Origin: Lamellibrachia columna
Lineage: Eukaryota > Annelida > Polychaeta > Sabellida > Siboglinidae
NCBI GenBank assembly: GCA_963662155.1
Contig: OY759262.1
Span: forward strand, 53,290,785-53,354,784
DNA: 64,000 nt
Direction: 5' to 3'
Shown here: positions 25,301 to 38,873 of the stretch, piece by piece
How positions within the stretch are numbered: position 1 is the stretch's first letter
Layout: every line of letters starts with the position of its first letter
Notes under the pieces: model-generated
The model's database searches: none
The model's input: the letters and a program-made list of their open reading frames with translations, nothing else
Told to the model about the DNA's origin: nothing
Program-made: the position numbers and the translations under genes

Positions 25301-28300
25301 GTCACATGGTGGTCAATGTCTCCATGCATACCATATGACGGTCAATGTCTGCATACATATCACACAGTGGTAAATGTCTCCATGCATGTCACATGACGGT
25401 CAATGTCTCCACGCATATCACATGATGTCAAATGTCTCCATACATATCACACAGGCGTAAATGTCTCAACACATATCACATTGTGGTAAATGTCTCCATA
25501 CATATCACACAGCGATAAATGTCTCCATACATGACACATGGCGGTCAATTTCTCGATACATGACACATGGCGGTCAATGTCTCCATACATGTCACATGGT
25601 AGTCAATGTCTCCATGCATGTCACATGGTAGTCAATGTCTCCATGCATATCATATGGTGGTCAATGTCACCATGCATGTTACATGGCAGTCAATGTATCC
25701 ATGCATATCACATGGTGTAAAATGTCTCCGTACATATCACACAGTGGTAAATGTCTCTATGCATATCACACAGTGGTAAATGTCTACACGCATGTCACAT
25801 GAGGGTCAATGTCTACACGCATATCACATGGTGTCAAATGTCTCCATACATATCACACAGGGTTAAACGTCTCCATAAATATCACACATTGGTAAATGTC
25901 TCCATACGTGTCACATAGCAGTCAATGTCTCCATGCATGTCACATTGTGGTCAATGTCTCCACGCATATCACACAGTGGTAAATGTCTCCATGCATGTCA
26001 CATGGTGTCAAATGTCTCCATACATATCACACAACGGTAAATGTCCCCATGCATGTCACATGGTGGTTAATGTCTCCATGCACGTTACATGGCATTCAAT
26101 GTCTCCATGCATGTCATATGGCAGTCAATGTCTCCATGCATACCACATGGTGTCAAATGTCTCCATACATGTTACATAGTGGTCAATGTCTCCATGCACG
26201 TCACATGGCAGTCAATGTCTCCATGCATGTCATATGGCAGTCAATGTCTCCATGCATACCACATGGTGTCAAATGTCTCCATATATGTCACATGGCGGTC
26301 AATATCTCTATACATATCACACAACGGTAAATGTCTCCATGCATGTCACATGGTGGTCAATGTCACCATGCATGTCACACAGCGGTAAATGTATCCATAC
26401 ATGTCTCATAGAAGTCAATGTCTTCATGCATGTCACGTTGTGGTCAATGTCTCCACGCATATCACACAGTGGTAAATGTCTCCATCATGGTGTCAAATGT
26501 CTCCATACATATCACACAGCGGTAAATGTCTCCATGCATGTCACATGACGGTCAATGTCTACAGGCATGTCACATGGCAGTCAATGTCTTCATGCATACC
26601 ACATGGTGTCAAATGTCTCCATATATATCACACAGGGGTAAATGTCTCAACACATATCACATGGTGGTGAACGTCTCCATACATATCGCACAGCAGTAAA
26701 TGTCTCCATACATGTCACATAGCAGTCGATGTCTCCATGCATGTCACATGGTGGTCAATGTCTCCATGCATACCATATGACGGTCAATGTCTGCATACAT
26801 ATCACACAGTGGTAAATGTCTCCATGCATGTCACATGACGGTCAATGTCTCCACGCATATCACATGATGTCAAATGTCTCCATACATATCACACAGGCGT
26901 AAATGTCTCCACACATATCACATGGTGGTAAATGTCTCTATACATATCACACAGCGGTAAATGTCTCCATACATGACACATGGCGGTCAATTTCTCGATA
27001 CATGACACATGGCGGTCAATGTCTCCATACATGTCACATGGTAGTCAATGTCTCCATGCATGTCACATGGTAGTCAATGTCTCCATGCATATCATATGGT
27101 GGTCAATGTCACCATGCATGTTACATGGCGGTCAATGTATCCATGCATATCACATGGTGTAAAATGTCTCCGTACATATCACACAGTGGTAAATGTCTCT
27201 ATGCATATCACACAGTGGTAAATGTCTACACGCATGTCACATGAGGGTCAATGTCTACACGCATATCACATGGTGTCAAATGTCTCCATACATATCACAC
27301 AGGGTTAAACGTCTCCATAAATATCACACAGTGGTAAATGTCTCCATACGTGTCACATAGCAGTCAATGTCTCCATGCATGTCACATTGTTGTCAATGTC
27401 TCCACGCATATCACACAGTGGTAAATGTTTCCATGCATGTCACATGGTGTCAAATGTCTCCATACATATCACACAACGGTAAATGTCCCCATGCATGTCA
27501 CATGGTGGTTAATGTCTCCATGCACGTTACATGGCATTCAATGTCTCCATGCATGTCATATGGCAGTCAATGTCTCCATGCATACCACATGGTGTCAAAT
27601 GTCTCCATACATGTTACATAGTGGTCAATGTCTCCATGCACGTCACATGGCAGTCAATGTCTCCATGCATGTCATATGGCAGTCAATGTCTCCATGCATA
27701 CCACATGGTGTCAAATGTCTCCATATATGTCACATGGCGGTCAATATCTCTATACATATCACACAACGGTAAATGTCTCCATGCATGTCACATGGTGGTC
27801 AATGTCACCATGCATGTCACACAGCGGTAAATGTATCCATACATGTCTCATAGCAGTCAATGTCTTCATGCATGTCACGTTGTGGTCAATGTCTCCACGC
27901 ATATCACACAGTGGTAAATGTCTCCATCATGGTGTCAAATGTCTCCATACATATCACACAGCGGTAAATGTCTCCATGCATGTCACATGACGGTCAATGT
28001 CTCCAGGCATGTCACATGGCAGTCAATGTCTTCATGCATACCACATGGTGTCAAATGTCTCCATATATATCACACAGGGGTAAATGTCTCAACACATATC
28101 ACATGGTGGTGAACGTCTCCATACATATCGCACAGCAGTAAATGTCTCCATACATGTCACATAGCAGTCGATGTCTCCATGCATGTCACATGGTGGTCAA
28201 TGTCTCCATGCATACCATATGACGGTCAATGTCTGCATACATATCACACAGTGGTAAATGTCTCCATGCATGTCACATGACGGTCAATGTCTCCACGCAT

Positions 28301-31300
28301 ATCACATTATGTCAAATGTCTCCATACATATCACACAGGCGTAAATGTCTCCACACATATCACATGGTGGTAAATGTCTCTATACATATCACACAGCGGT
28401 AAATGTCTCCATACATGACACATGGCGGTCAATTTCTCGATACATGACACATGGCGGTCAATGTCTCCATACATGTCACATGGTAGTCAATGTCTCCATG
28501 CATGTCACATGGTAGTCAATGTCACCATGCATGTTACATGGCGGTCAATGTATCCATGCATATCACATGGTGTAAAATGTCTCCGTACATATCACACAGT
28601 GGTAAATGTCTCTATGCATATCACACAGTGGTAAATGTCTACACGCATGTCACATGAGGGTCAATGTCTACACGCATATCACATGGTGTCAAATGTCTCC
28701 ATACATATCACACAGGGTTAAACGTCTCCATAAATATCACACAGTGGTAAATGTCTCCATACGTGTCACATAGCAGTCAATGTCTCCATGCATGTCACAT
28801 TGTGGTCAATGTCTCCACGCATATCACACAGTGGTAAATGTCTCCATGCATGTCACATGGTGTCAAATGTCTCCATACATATCACTCAACGGTAAATGTC
28901 CCCATGCATGTCACATGGTGGTCAATGTATCCATGCACGTTACATGGCATTCAATGTCTCCATGCATGTCATATGGCAGTCAATGTCTCCATGCATACCA
29001 CATGGTGTCAAATGTCTCCATACATGTTACATAGTGGTCAATGTCTCCATGCACGTCACATGGCAGTCAATGTCTCCATGCATGTCATATGGCAGTCAAT
29101 GTCTCCATGCATACCACATGGTGTCAAATGTCTCCATACATGTCACATGGCGGTCAATATCTCTATACATATCACACAACGGTAAATGTCTCCATGCATG
29201 TCACATGGTGGTCAATGTCACCATGCATGTCACACAGCGGTAAATGTATCCATACATGTCTCATAGCAGTCAATGTCTTCATGCATGTCACGTTGTGGTC
29301 AATGTCTCCACGCATATCACACAGTGGTAAATGTCTCCATCATGGTGTCAAATGTCTCCATACATATCACACAGCGGTAAATGTCTCCATGCATGTCACA
29401 TGACGGTCAATGTATCCAGGCATGTCACATGGCAGTCAATGTCTTCCTGCATACCACATGGTGTCAAATGTCTCCATATATATCACACAGGGGTAAATGT
29501 ATCAACACATATCACATGGTGGTGAACGTCTCCATACATATCGCACAGCAGTAAATGTCTCCATACATGTCACATAGCAGTCGATGTCTCCATGCATGTC
29601 ACATGGTGGTCAATGTCTCCATGCATACCATATGACGGTCAATGTCTGCATACATATCACACAGTGGTAAATGTCTCCATGCATGTCACATGACGGTCAA
29701 TGTCTCCACGCATATCACATTATGTCAAATGTCTCCATACATATCACACAGGCGTAAATGTCTCCACACATATCACATGGTGGTAAATGTCTCTATACAT
29801 ATCACACAGCGGTAAATGTCTCCATACATGACACATGGCGGTCAATTTCTCGATACATGACACATGGCGGTCAATGTCTCCATACATGTCACATGGTAGT
29901 CAATGTCTCCATGCATGTCACATGGTAGTCAATGTCTCCATGCATATCATATGGTGGTCAATGTCACCATGCATGTTACATGGCGGTCAATGTATCCATG
30001 CATATCACATGGTGTAAAATGTCTCCGTACATATCACACAGTGGTAAATGTCTCTATGCATATCACACAGTGGTAAATGTCTACACGCATGTCACATGAG
30101 GGTCAATGTCTACACGCATATCACATGGTGTCAAATGTCTCCATACATATCACACAGGGTTAAACGTCTCCATAAATATCACACAGTGGTAAATGTCTCC
30201 ATACGTGTCACATAGCAGTCAATGTCTCCATGCATGTCACATTGTGGTCAATGTCTCCACGCATATCACACAGTGGTAAATGTCTCCATGCATGTCACAT
30301 GGTGTCAAATGTCTCCATACATATCACTCAACGGTAAATGTCCCCATGCATGTCACATGGTGGTCAATGTATCCATGCACGTTACATGGCATTCAATGTC
30401 TCCATGCATGTCATATGGCAGTCAATGTCTCCATGCATACCACATGGTGTCAAATGTCTCCATACATGTTACATAGTGGTCAATGTCTCCATGCACGTCA
30501 CATGGCAGTCAATGTCTCCATGCATGTCATATGGCAGTCAATGTCTCCATGCATACCACATGGTGTCAAATGTCTCCATACATGTCACATGGCGGTCAAT
30601 ATCTCTATACATATCACACAACGGTAAATGTCTCCATGCATGTCACATGGTGGTCAATGTCACCATGCATGTCACACAGCGGTAAATGTATCCATACATG
30701 TCTCATAGCAGTCAATGTCTTCATGCATGTCACGTTGTGGTCAATGTCTCCACGCATATCACACAGTGGTAAATGTCTCCATCATGGTGTCAAATGTCTC
30801 CATACATATCACACAGCGGTAAATGTCTCCATGCATGTCACATGACGGTCAATGTATCCAGGCATGTCACATGGCAGTCAATGTCTTCCTGCATACCACA
30901 TGGTGTCAAATGTCTCCATATATATCACACAGGGGTAAATGTATCAACACATATCACATGGTGGTGAACGTCTCCATACATATCGCACAGCAGTAAATGT
31001 CTCCATACATGTCACATAGCAGTCGATGTCTCCATGCATGTCACATGGTGGTCAATGTCTCCATGCATACCATATGACGGTCAATGTCTGCATACATATC
31101 ACACAGTGGTAAATGTCTCCATGCATGTCACATGACGGTCAATGTCTCCACGCATATCACATGATGTCAAATGTCTCCATACATATCACACAGGCGTAAA
31201 TGTCTCCACACATATCACATGGTGGTAAATGTCTCCATACATATCACACAGCGGTAAATGTCTCCATACATGACACATGGCGGTCAATTTCTCGATACAT

Positions 31301-31975
31301 GACACATGGCGGTCAATGTATCCATACATGTCACATGGTAGTCAATGTCTCCATGCATGTCACATGGTAGTCAATGTCTCCATGCAAATCATATGGTGGT
31401 CAATGTCACCATGCATGTTACATGGCGGTCAATGTATCCATGCATATCACATGGTGTAAAATGTCTCCGTACATATCACACAGTGGTAAATGTCTCTATG
31501 CATATCACACAGTGGTAAATGTCTACACGCATGTCACATGAGGGTCAATGTCTACACGCATATCACATGGTGTCAAATGTCTCCATACATATCACACAGG
31601 GTTAAACGTCTCCATAAATATCACACAGTGGTAAATGTCTCCATACGTGTCACATAGCAGTCAATGTCTCCATGCATGTCACATTGTGGTCAATGTCTCC
31701 ACGCATATCACACAGTGGTAAATGTCTCCATGCATGTCACATGGTGTCAAATGTCTCCATACATATCACACAACGGTAAATGTCCCCATGCATGTCACAT
31801 GGTGGTCAATGTCTCCATGCACGTTACATGGCATTCAATGTATCCATGCATGTCATATGGCAGTCAATGTCTCCATGCATACCACATGGCGGTCAATGTC
31901 TCCATGCATGTCACATGGTAGTCAATGTCTCCATGCACATCAAATGGTATCAAATGTCTCCATGCATATCATAAT
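22399..31975 (+). repeat. 29-bp satellite array, right arm, ~6.6 copies of a 1,442-bp HOR
   Basis: Monomers read ATGTCTCCATGCATGTCACA plus TGGTGGTCA. A landmark monomer recurs at 23099, 24541, 25983, 27425, 28838, 30280 and 31722. Spacings are 1442, 1442, 1442, 1413, 1442 and 1442. The short interval lacks one 29-bp monomer near 28520. About 50 monomers make one HOR; HOR copies differ by few bases while monomers within a copy differ much more. The outer edge is the same unique junction as in the left arm. Confidence 0.96.
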
Positions 31976-32964
31976 TGTAAATAAATTAAGGCAACAGCAA
32001 GATGGAATCACTGCACGCAGTAAGTAGTGAATGCATCTTTATTATTCATATAATCATGCATCTTTTAGTAAAGCAGAGTGTCACTGCACACAGTGCGGAA
32101 GTTCAGACAGGTTTAATATTGGTAATAGTTTGCCTCGCCTGGTCAATCAGAATATAAGGGGTCTGTGAGTAACAGCTCGGTGAAGGACCAAACACACTAC
32201 ACTACATATGTGTGCTGGGTAAATTGTAGGAATTATGGGTAAATTGAAGGAATTATGAGTAAACTGTAGGAGTTATGGGTAAAGTGTAAAAGCGCATTAT
32301 TTTAAAATATTGACATATAACGAAAATATGCTGATGGTACACTTTCCGCGACGCGTCTGATGTCGTTTACGTCAGCTGCATGTCCTTATTTGGTAGTGTT
32401 GTGTGTGCGGCATACGTCAGCTGCATGTCCTGACACGTTTATAGCTTACGTCAGCTTTACGTCGGTATGGCAAGAGACTTTAGAGTCCTCTGTCTAACGT
32501 TTGTGGACGATATTGTGTCATTATTTTCCAATATTTAATAAAATGTCCTTGTACTCTTATTCAATAGGAGACTTATGGGTAAATTGTAGGAATTATGGGT
32601 AATCTGTAGGAGTTATGGATAAAGTGTAAAAGCGCATTATTTTTAAATATTTACATATAAAGAAAATATAGTACGATATCGTGTTTTGTTCGTTTCTCGT
32701 CTCCTCGTTAGGTCCTTTGATCTCATTTATTAATTACCCTGTTAATGACCACTGTTAACATACCCTTTGATCTGATATTAATGACCCTACTAATGACCAC
32801 TGTTAACAGACAGTCGTTCCTATGTCCACTATCGATGGGTCCTTTGATCTCAGTTATTAATGACCCTGTTAATGACCACTGTTAACATACTATTTGATCT
32901 CAGTTATTGTTTATAGCTTACGTCAGCTTTATGTCGGTATGGCAAGAGACTTTAGAGTCCTCTG
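31976..32964. repeat. Right outer arm of the inverted repeat
   Basis: Reverse complement of 16345-17334 at about 99% by eye. It ends abruptly after AGAGTCCTCTGT, where the 35-bp array begins. Confidence 0.92.
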
Positions 32965-34338
32965 TATTCTAGTTGTGTACTTTGGGTAAAGTGACTATGT
33001 AATTTAGCTGTGTACTCTGGATACAGTGACTATGTATTCTAGCTGTGTACTGTGGGTACAGTGTATATGTATTCTAGCTGTGTACTGTGGGACAGTGACT
33101 ATGTATTCTGGCTCTGTACTGTGGGTACAGCGAATATATATATATATATATATTCTAGTTGTGTACTGTGGGTATAGTGACTACCTATTCTAGCTGTGTG
33201 CTGTGGGTACAGTGACTATGTATTATAGTTGAGTACTGTGGGTACAGTTACTATGTATTCTAGCTGTGTACTGTGGGTACAGTAACATTGTATTCTAGGT
33301 GTATACTGTGGGTACAGTTACTATGTATTCTAGACATGTACCTTGTGTACAGTGACTATGTATTCTATATGTGTACTGTGGATCCATTGACTATGAATTG
33401 TAGCTTTGTACTGTGTACTTTCGTTACAGTGACTATGTATTATAGTTGAGTACTGTGGGTACATTAACTATGTATTCTAGCCGTGTACTGTGGGTACAGT
33501 GATTATGTATGTTAGCTGAGTACTGTGGGTACAGTGACTATGTATTCTAGCCCTGTACTGTGGGTACAGTGACTATGTATGTTAGGTGAGTATTGTGGGT
33601 ATAGTGATTATGAATTGTAGCTGTGCACTGTGGGTACAGTGATTATGTTTTCTAGCTGTGTTCTCTGGTTACAGTGACTATGTATTCTAGTTGTGTACTC
33701 TGGGTACAGTGACTATATATTCTAATTCTGTACTGTGGGTGAAGTGACTATGTATTCTAGCTGTGTACTGTGGGTACAGTGAATATGTACTGTAGCTGTG
33801 TACTGTGGGTACAATAACTATATATTCTAGCTGTGTTATGTGGGTACAGTGACTTTATATTCTATTTGTGCACTATTGTACAGTGACTATGTATTCTAAC
33901 AGTGTACTGTGGGTATAGTGACTAAATATTCTAGCTGTGTACTGTGGGTACAGAGAATATGTATTCTAGCTGTGTACTGCACGTACAGTGAATATGTATT
34001 CTAGCAGTGTACTGTGGGTACAGTGACTATATTCTGTAGCTGTGTACTCTGGGTCCAGTGACAATGTATTCTCGCCGTGTACTGTGGTTACATTGATTAC
34101 GTCTTCTAGCCGTGTACTATGGTTGCTGTGATTATTTATTCTAAATGTTTACTGTGGGTACAGTGACTATGTATTCTAAATGTTTACTGTGGGTACAGTG
34201 ACTATGTTTTGTAGCCATGTACTGTGGTTACTGTGATGATGTATTCTAGCTGTTTACTGTATGTACAGTGAAAATGTATTCTAGCAATGTACTGTACGTA
34301 CAGTGGCTATGTACTGTAGCTGTGTACAGTGCATACAG

Positions 34339-34395
<57 letters not shown>

Positions 34396-37300
34396 GCTGT
34401 GTTCTGTTGGTACAATGACTATGTATTCTACTTGTGTACTGTGCGTACAGTGATTATGTATTATAGCTGTGTACTTTGGGTACAGTGACTATGTGTTCTA
34501 GGTGTGTACTGTTGATACAGTGACTACGATTTGTAGTTGTGTACTGTGTACTGTGGGTATAGTGACTATGTATTATAGCTGTGTACTCTGGATACATTGA
34601 CTATGTATTCTAGCTGTGTATTGTGAGTAAAGTGACTATGTATTCTAGCTGTGTACTGTGGGTACAGTGACTATGTACTGTAGCTGTGTACTCTGGGTAC
34701 AGATACTATGTATTCTAGCTGTGTACTGTTGGTACAGAGATTATGTATTCCAGTTGTGTACGGTGGGAACAGAGACTATGCATTCTAGCTGTGTTCTGTG
34801 GGTACATTGACTATTTACTTTAGTTCTGTACTCTGGATACAGTGACTATGTATTCTAGATGTGTACTGTGGGTACAGTGGCTATATACTGTAGCTGTGTG
34901 CTGTGGGTACAGTAACTTTGTATTCTAGCTGTGTACTGTGGGTACATTGACTATGTATTCTAGCCGTGTACAGTGGGTACAGTGACTATGCATTCTAGCT
35001 GTGTTCTGTGGTTACAGTGTCTATGTATTCTAGTTGTGTACTCTGGGTACAGTAACTATGTATTCTAGCTATGTACTGTGGGTACAGTGACTATGTATTC
35101 TAGTTGTGTACTCTGGGCATAATGACTACATATTCTAGCTGTGTACTGTGGGTACAGTGATTATGTAATCTAGCTGTGTACTAAGGATACAGTGACTATG
35201 AAATGTAGCTGTGTCTTGTGTACTGTGGGTATAGTAACTATGTATTATAGCTGTGTACTCTGGATACAGTGACTATGTATTATAGCGGTGTACTGATGGT
35301 AAATTGTCTATGTACTGTAGCTGTGTACAGTGGTACAGTACCTATGCATTCTAGCTGTGTACTGTGTGTTCAGTGAAAAGGTACTGTAGCTGTGTACTGT
35401 GGGTACAGTGACTATGTACTTTAGCTGTGTACTCTGGATACAGTGACTATGTTTGCTAGCTGTGTACTGTGGGTACAGTTACTATGTACCGTAGCTGAGT
35501 ACTGTGGGTACAGCAACTATATATTCTAGCTGTGTATTGTGGGTACAGTGACTATGCGTTCTACTTGTGTACTGTGCGTACAGTGATTATGTATTCTAGC
35601 TGTGTAATGTGGGCACAGTTACTATATATTCTAGGTGTGTACTGTGGATGAAGTCAATATGACTTTTAGCTGTGTACTGTTTACTGTACTGTAGCTGAGT
35701 ACTCTGGGTACAGCAACTACATATTATAGCTGTGTATTGTGGATACAATGACTTTATATTCTAGCTGTACACTGTGGGTAAAGTGACTATGTATTCTAGC
35801 CGTGTACTGTGGGTATAGTGACAACGAATTATAGCTGTGTTATGTGGGTACAGTGACTATGTATTCTAGTTGTGTACTCTGGGTACAGTAAATATGTATT
35901 CTAGATGTGTACTGTGGGTACAGTAACTATGTAATTTAGCTGTGTACTCTGAATATATTGACTATGTATTCTAGCTGTGTACTGTGGGTACAGTGAATAT
36001 GTATTCTAGCTGTGTACTGTGGGACAGTGACTATGTATTCTAGCTCTGTACTGTTGGTACAGTGAATATGTATTCTATTTGTGTACCGTGGATATAGTGA
36101 CTACGTATTCTAGCTGTGTGCTGTGGGTACAGTGACTATGTATTATAGTTGAGTACTGTGGGTACAGTTACTATGTATTCTAACTGTGTACTTTGGGTAC
36201 AGTAATATTGTACGCTAGGTGTGCACTGTGGGTACAGTGACTATGTATGCTAGTTGAGTAATGTGGGTACAGTGACTATGAATTGTAGTGGTGTACTGTG
36301 GGTACAGTGACTGTTATTATGTATTCTACATGTGTACTGTGGGTACAGTGGCTATGTATTCTAGTTGTTTACTGTGGGTACAGTGAATATGTATTTTAAC
36401 TGTGTACTGTGTATATGTATTATAGCATTGTACTATGGGTTGAGTGACTTTGAATTGTAGCTGTATACTGTGGGTACAGTGACTATGTATGTGTGTACTT
36501 TGGGTACAGTGAATAAGTATTATAGCTGTGTACTCTGGATACAGTGACTAAGTATTCTAGCTGTGTAATGTGGGTACAGTGACAATGTACTGTAGCAGAG
36601 TACTGTGGGTACAGTGACTATGTACTTTAGCTGTGTACTGTGGTTACATTGATTATGTATTCTAGCTGTGAACTGTGGTTATTGTGATTATGTAATCTAG
36701 CTGACTACTGTGGGTACAGTGACTATGTATTCTAGCCGTGTACTATGGGTACAGTTATATGTACTCTAGCTGTGTACTCTTCGTACAGTGACTAATTATT
36801 CTATTTAACTGTGTACTCTGTGTACAGTGAATATACATTCTAGCTGTGTACTGTGGGTTGAGTGACTATGTATTTTAGTTGTGTACTGTGGGTACTGTGT
36901 CTACGAATTGTAGCTGTATACTGTGGGTACAGTGATTATGCATTCTTGCTGTGTATTGTGGGTACAATGACTATGTTTTCTAGTTGTGTACTTTGTGTAC
37001 AGTAAATATGTATTCTAGCTGCATACTGTGGGTACAGTGACTATGTATTCTAGTTGTGTACTCTGGGTATAGTGACTATATATTCTAGCTGTGTACTGTG
37101 GGTACAGTAACTATGTATTCTAGCTCTGTACTGTGGATACAGTGACTACGAATTGTAGCTGAGTACTATGTACTGTGGGTATAGTGACTATGAATTCTAG
37201 CTGTGTATTGTTGGTGCAGTGAATATATATTCTATCAGTGTACTGTAGATAGAGTGGCTATGTTCTGTAGCTGTGTACTCTATATACAGTGAATATATAT

Positions 37301-37792
37301 ATATATTAAAGCTGTGTTCTGTGGGTACAGTGACTATGTATTCTAGCTGTGCACTGTGGGTACAGTGTCTATGTATTCTAGCTGTGTACTGTGTGTACAG
37401 TGACTATGTACTGTAGCTGTGTACTGTGGGTAGAGTAACTATGTATTCTAGCAGTGTACTCTGGGTACAGTGAATTTATATTCTATATGTGCACTGTGGG
37501 TAAAGTGACTATGTAATCTAGCTGTGTACTGTGGGTACAGTGACTGTGTATTCTAGTTGTGTACTCTGGGTACAGTATGTATATATATATGTATTCTAGC
37601 TGCATACAGTGGGTACAGTGACTACGTATTCTAGTTGTGTACTTTGGGTAAAGTGACTATGTAATTTAGCTGTGTACTCTGGATACAGTGACTATGTATT
37701 CTAGCTGTGTACTGTGGGTACAGTGTATATTTATTCTAGCTGTGTACTGTGAGACAGTGACTATGTATTATAGCTCTGTACTGTGGGTACAG

Positions 37793-37873
<81 letters not shown>

Positions 37874-37885
37874 TAGTTGTATGAA
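32965..37885 (+). repeat. 35-bp minisatellite array (~140 units)
   Basis: Consensus TGTGTACTGTGGGTACAGTG plus ACTATGTATTCTAGC, heavily diverged. TA expansions occur at about 33129-33152, 34340-34391 and 37796-37871. Long-range copies exist: 32965-33150 resembles 35940-36110 and 37627-37800. No genes. Confidence 0.95.
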
Positions 37886-37909
37886 ACTAAAGTCCCGTTC
37901 TTTTTATAG

Positions 37910-38540
37910 CTAGGTGAACGAACAAACACACTTCACTACATATGTGTGCTGGGTAAATTGTAGGAATTATGGGTAAATTGTAGGAATTATGGGTAAATTG
38001 TAGGAATTATGGGTAAACTGTAGGAGTTATGGGTAAAGTGTAAGAGCGCACTATTTAACAATATTGACATATAACGAAAATATGCGTATGGCAAGAGACT
38101 TTAGAGTCCTCTGTCTAACGTTTGTGGACGATATTGTGTCATTATTTTCAAATATTTAATAAAATGTCCTTGTACTCTTATTCAATAGGAGAATTATAGG
38201 TAAATTGTAGGAATTATGGGTAAACTGTAGGAGGTATGGGTAAAGTGTAAGAGCGCACTATTTAACAATATTGACATATAACGAAAATATGCGTATGGCA
38301 AGAGACTTTAGAGTCCTCTGTCTAACGTTTGTGGACGATATTGTGTCATTATTTTCAACAACAAAAAAAAAAGGAATTTTGGGTAAACTGTAGGAGTTAT
38401 GGATAAAGTGTAAGAGCGCATTATTTTTTAATATTTACATATAAAGAAAATATAGTACGATATCGTGTTTTGTTAGTTTCTCGTCTCCTCGTTAGGTCCT
38501 TTGATCTCAGTTATTAATGACCCTGTTAATGGTAATATCA
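37910..38540. repeat. Partial second copy of the outer arm
   Basis: It restarts sequence seen at 32185 (CACTACATATGTGTGCTGGG) and contains about 4.5 tandem 20-bp units GGGTAAATTGTAGGAATTAT (37952-38040). Two copies of the CAAGAGACTTTAGAGTCCTC block follow. It pairs with 16070-16345 in the left arm. Confidence 0.85.
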
Positions 38541-38656
38541 AGAGACTTCAGAGTCCTCTGTCTAACGTTTGTGGACAATATTGCGTAGCTTTTCTATTGC
38601 TTCGTTGTAACGACTTGCCAATGGGGACGCTCTAGGGTTATGTATAGGGTTACGGA

Positions 38657-38873
38657 CCAGGGGGCGCTCGGGCTACCCAGAAGGTTGTGAGGCTGCGCGC
38701 ACAGTTAAAATAAAAAAAAATAATAATAATAAAAAATATAAAAAAAAAAAAAAAATAATAATAATAAAAAAAAAATAAAAAAAAAATATATATAAAAAAA
38801 AAAAAAACATTTAATTCAGTCGCCAGGGGGCGCTCTAGACGGTTAGGGTTAGCTCCAGTCGCTAGGGGGCGCT
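38657..38873 (+). promoter_or_regulatory. Three CTCF-like core motifs
   Basis: CCAGGGGGCGCT at 38657-38668 and 38823-38834, and CTAGGGGGCGCT at 38862-38873, match the core of the bilaterian CTCF site. Mirror motifs AGCGCCTCCTAGCG sit at 15601-15614 and 15620-15633. They may simply be part of a repeat; binding is untested. Confidence 0.3.
38706..38808. repeat. A-rich (TAA)n tract
   Basis: About 100 bp of A runs and TAA units. Confidence 0.93.

Noticed and set aside
17275..32027. Dozens of Met/His/Cys-rich open frames in the 29-bp arrays
   Set aside because: They follow the satellite period, occur in overlapping phases and lack splice or start context.
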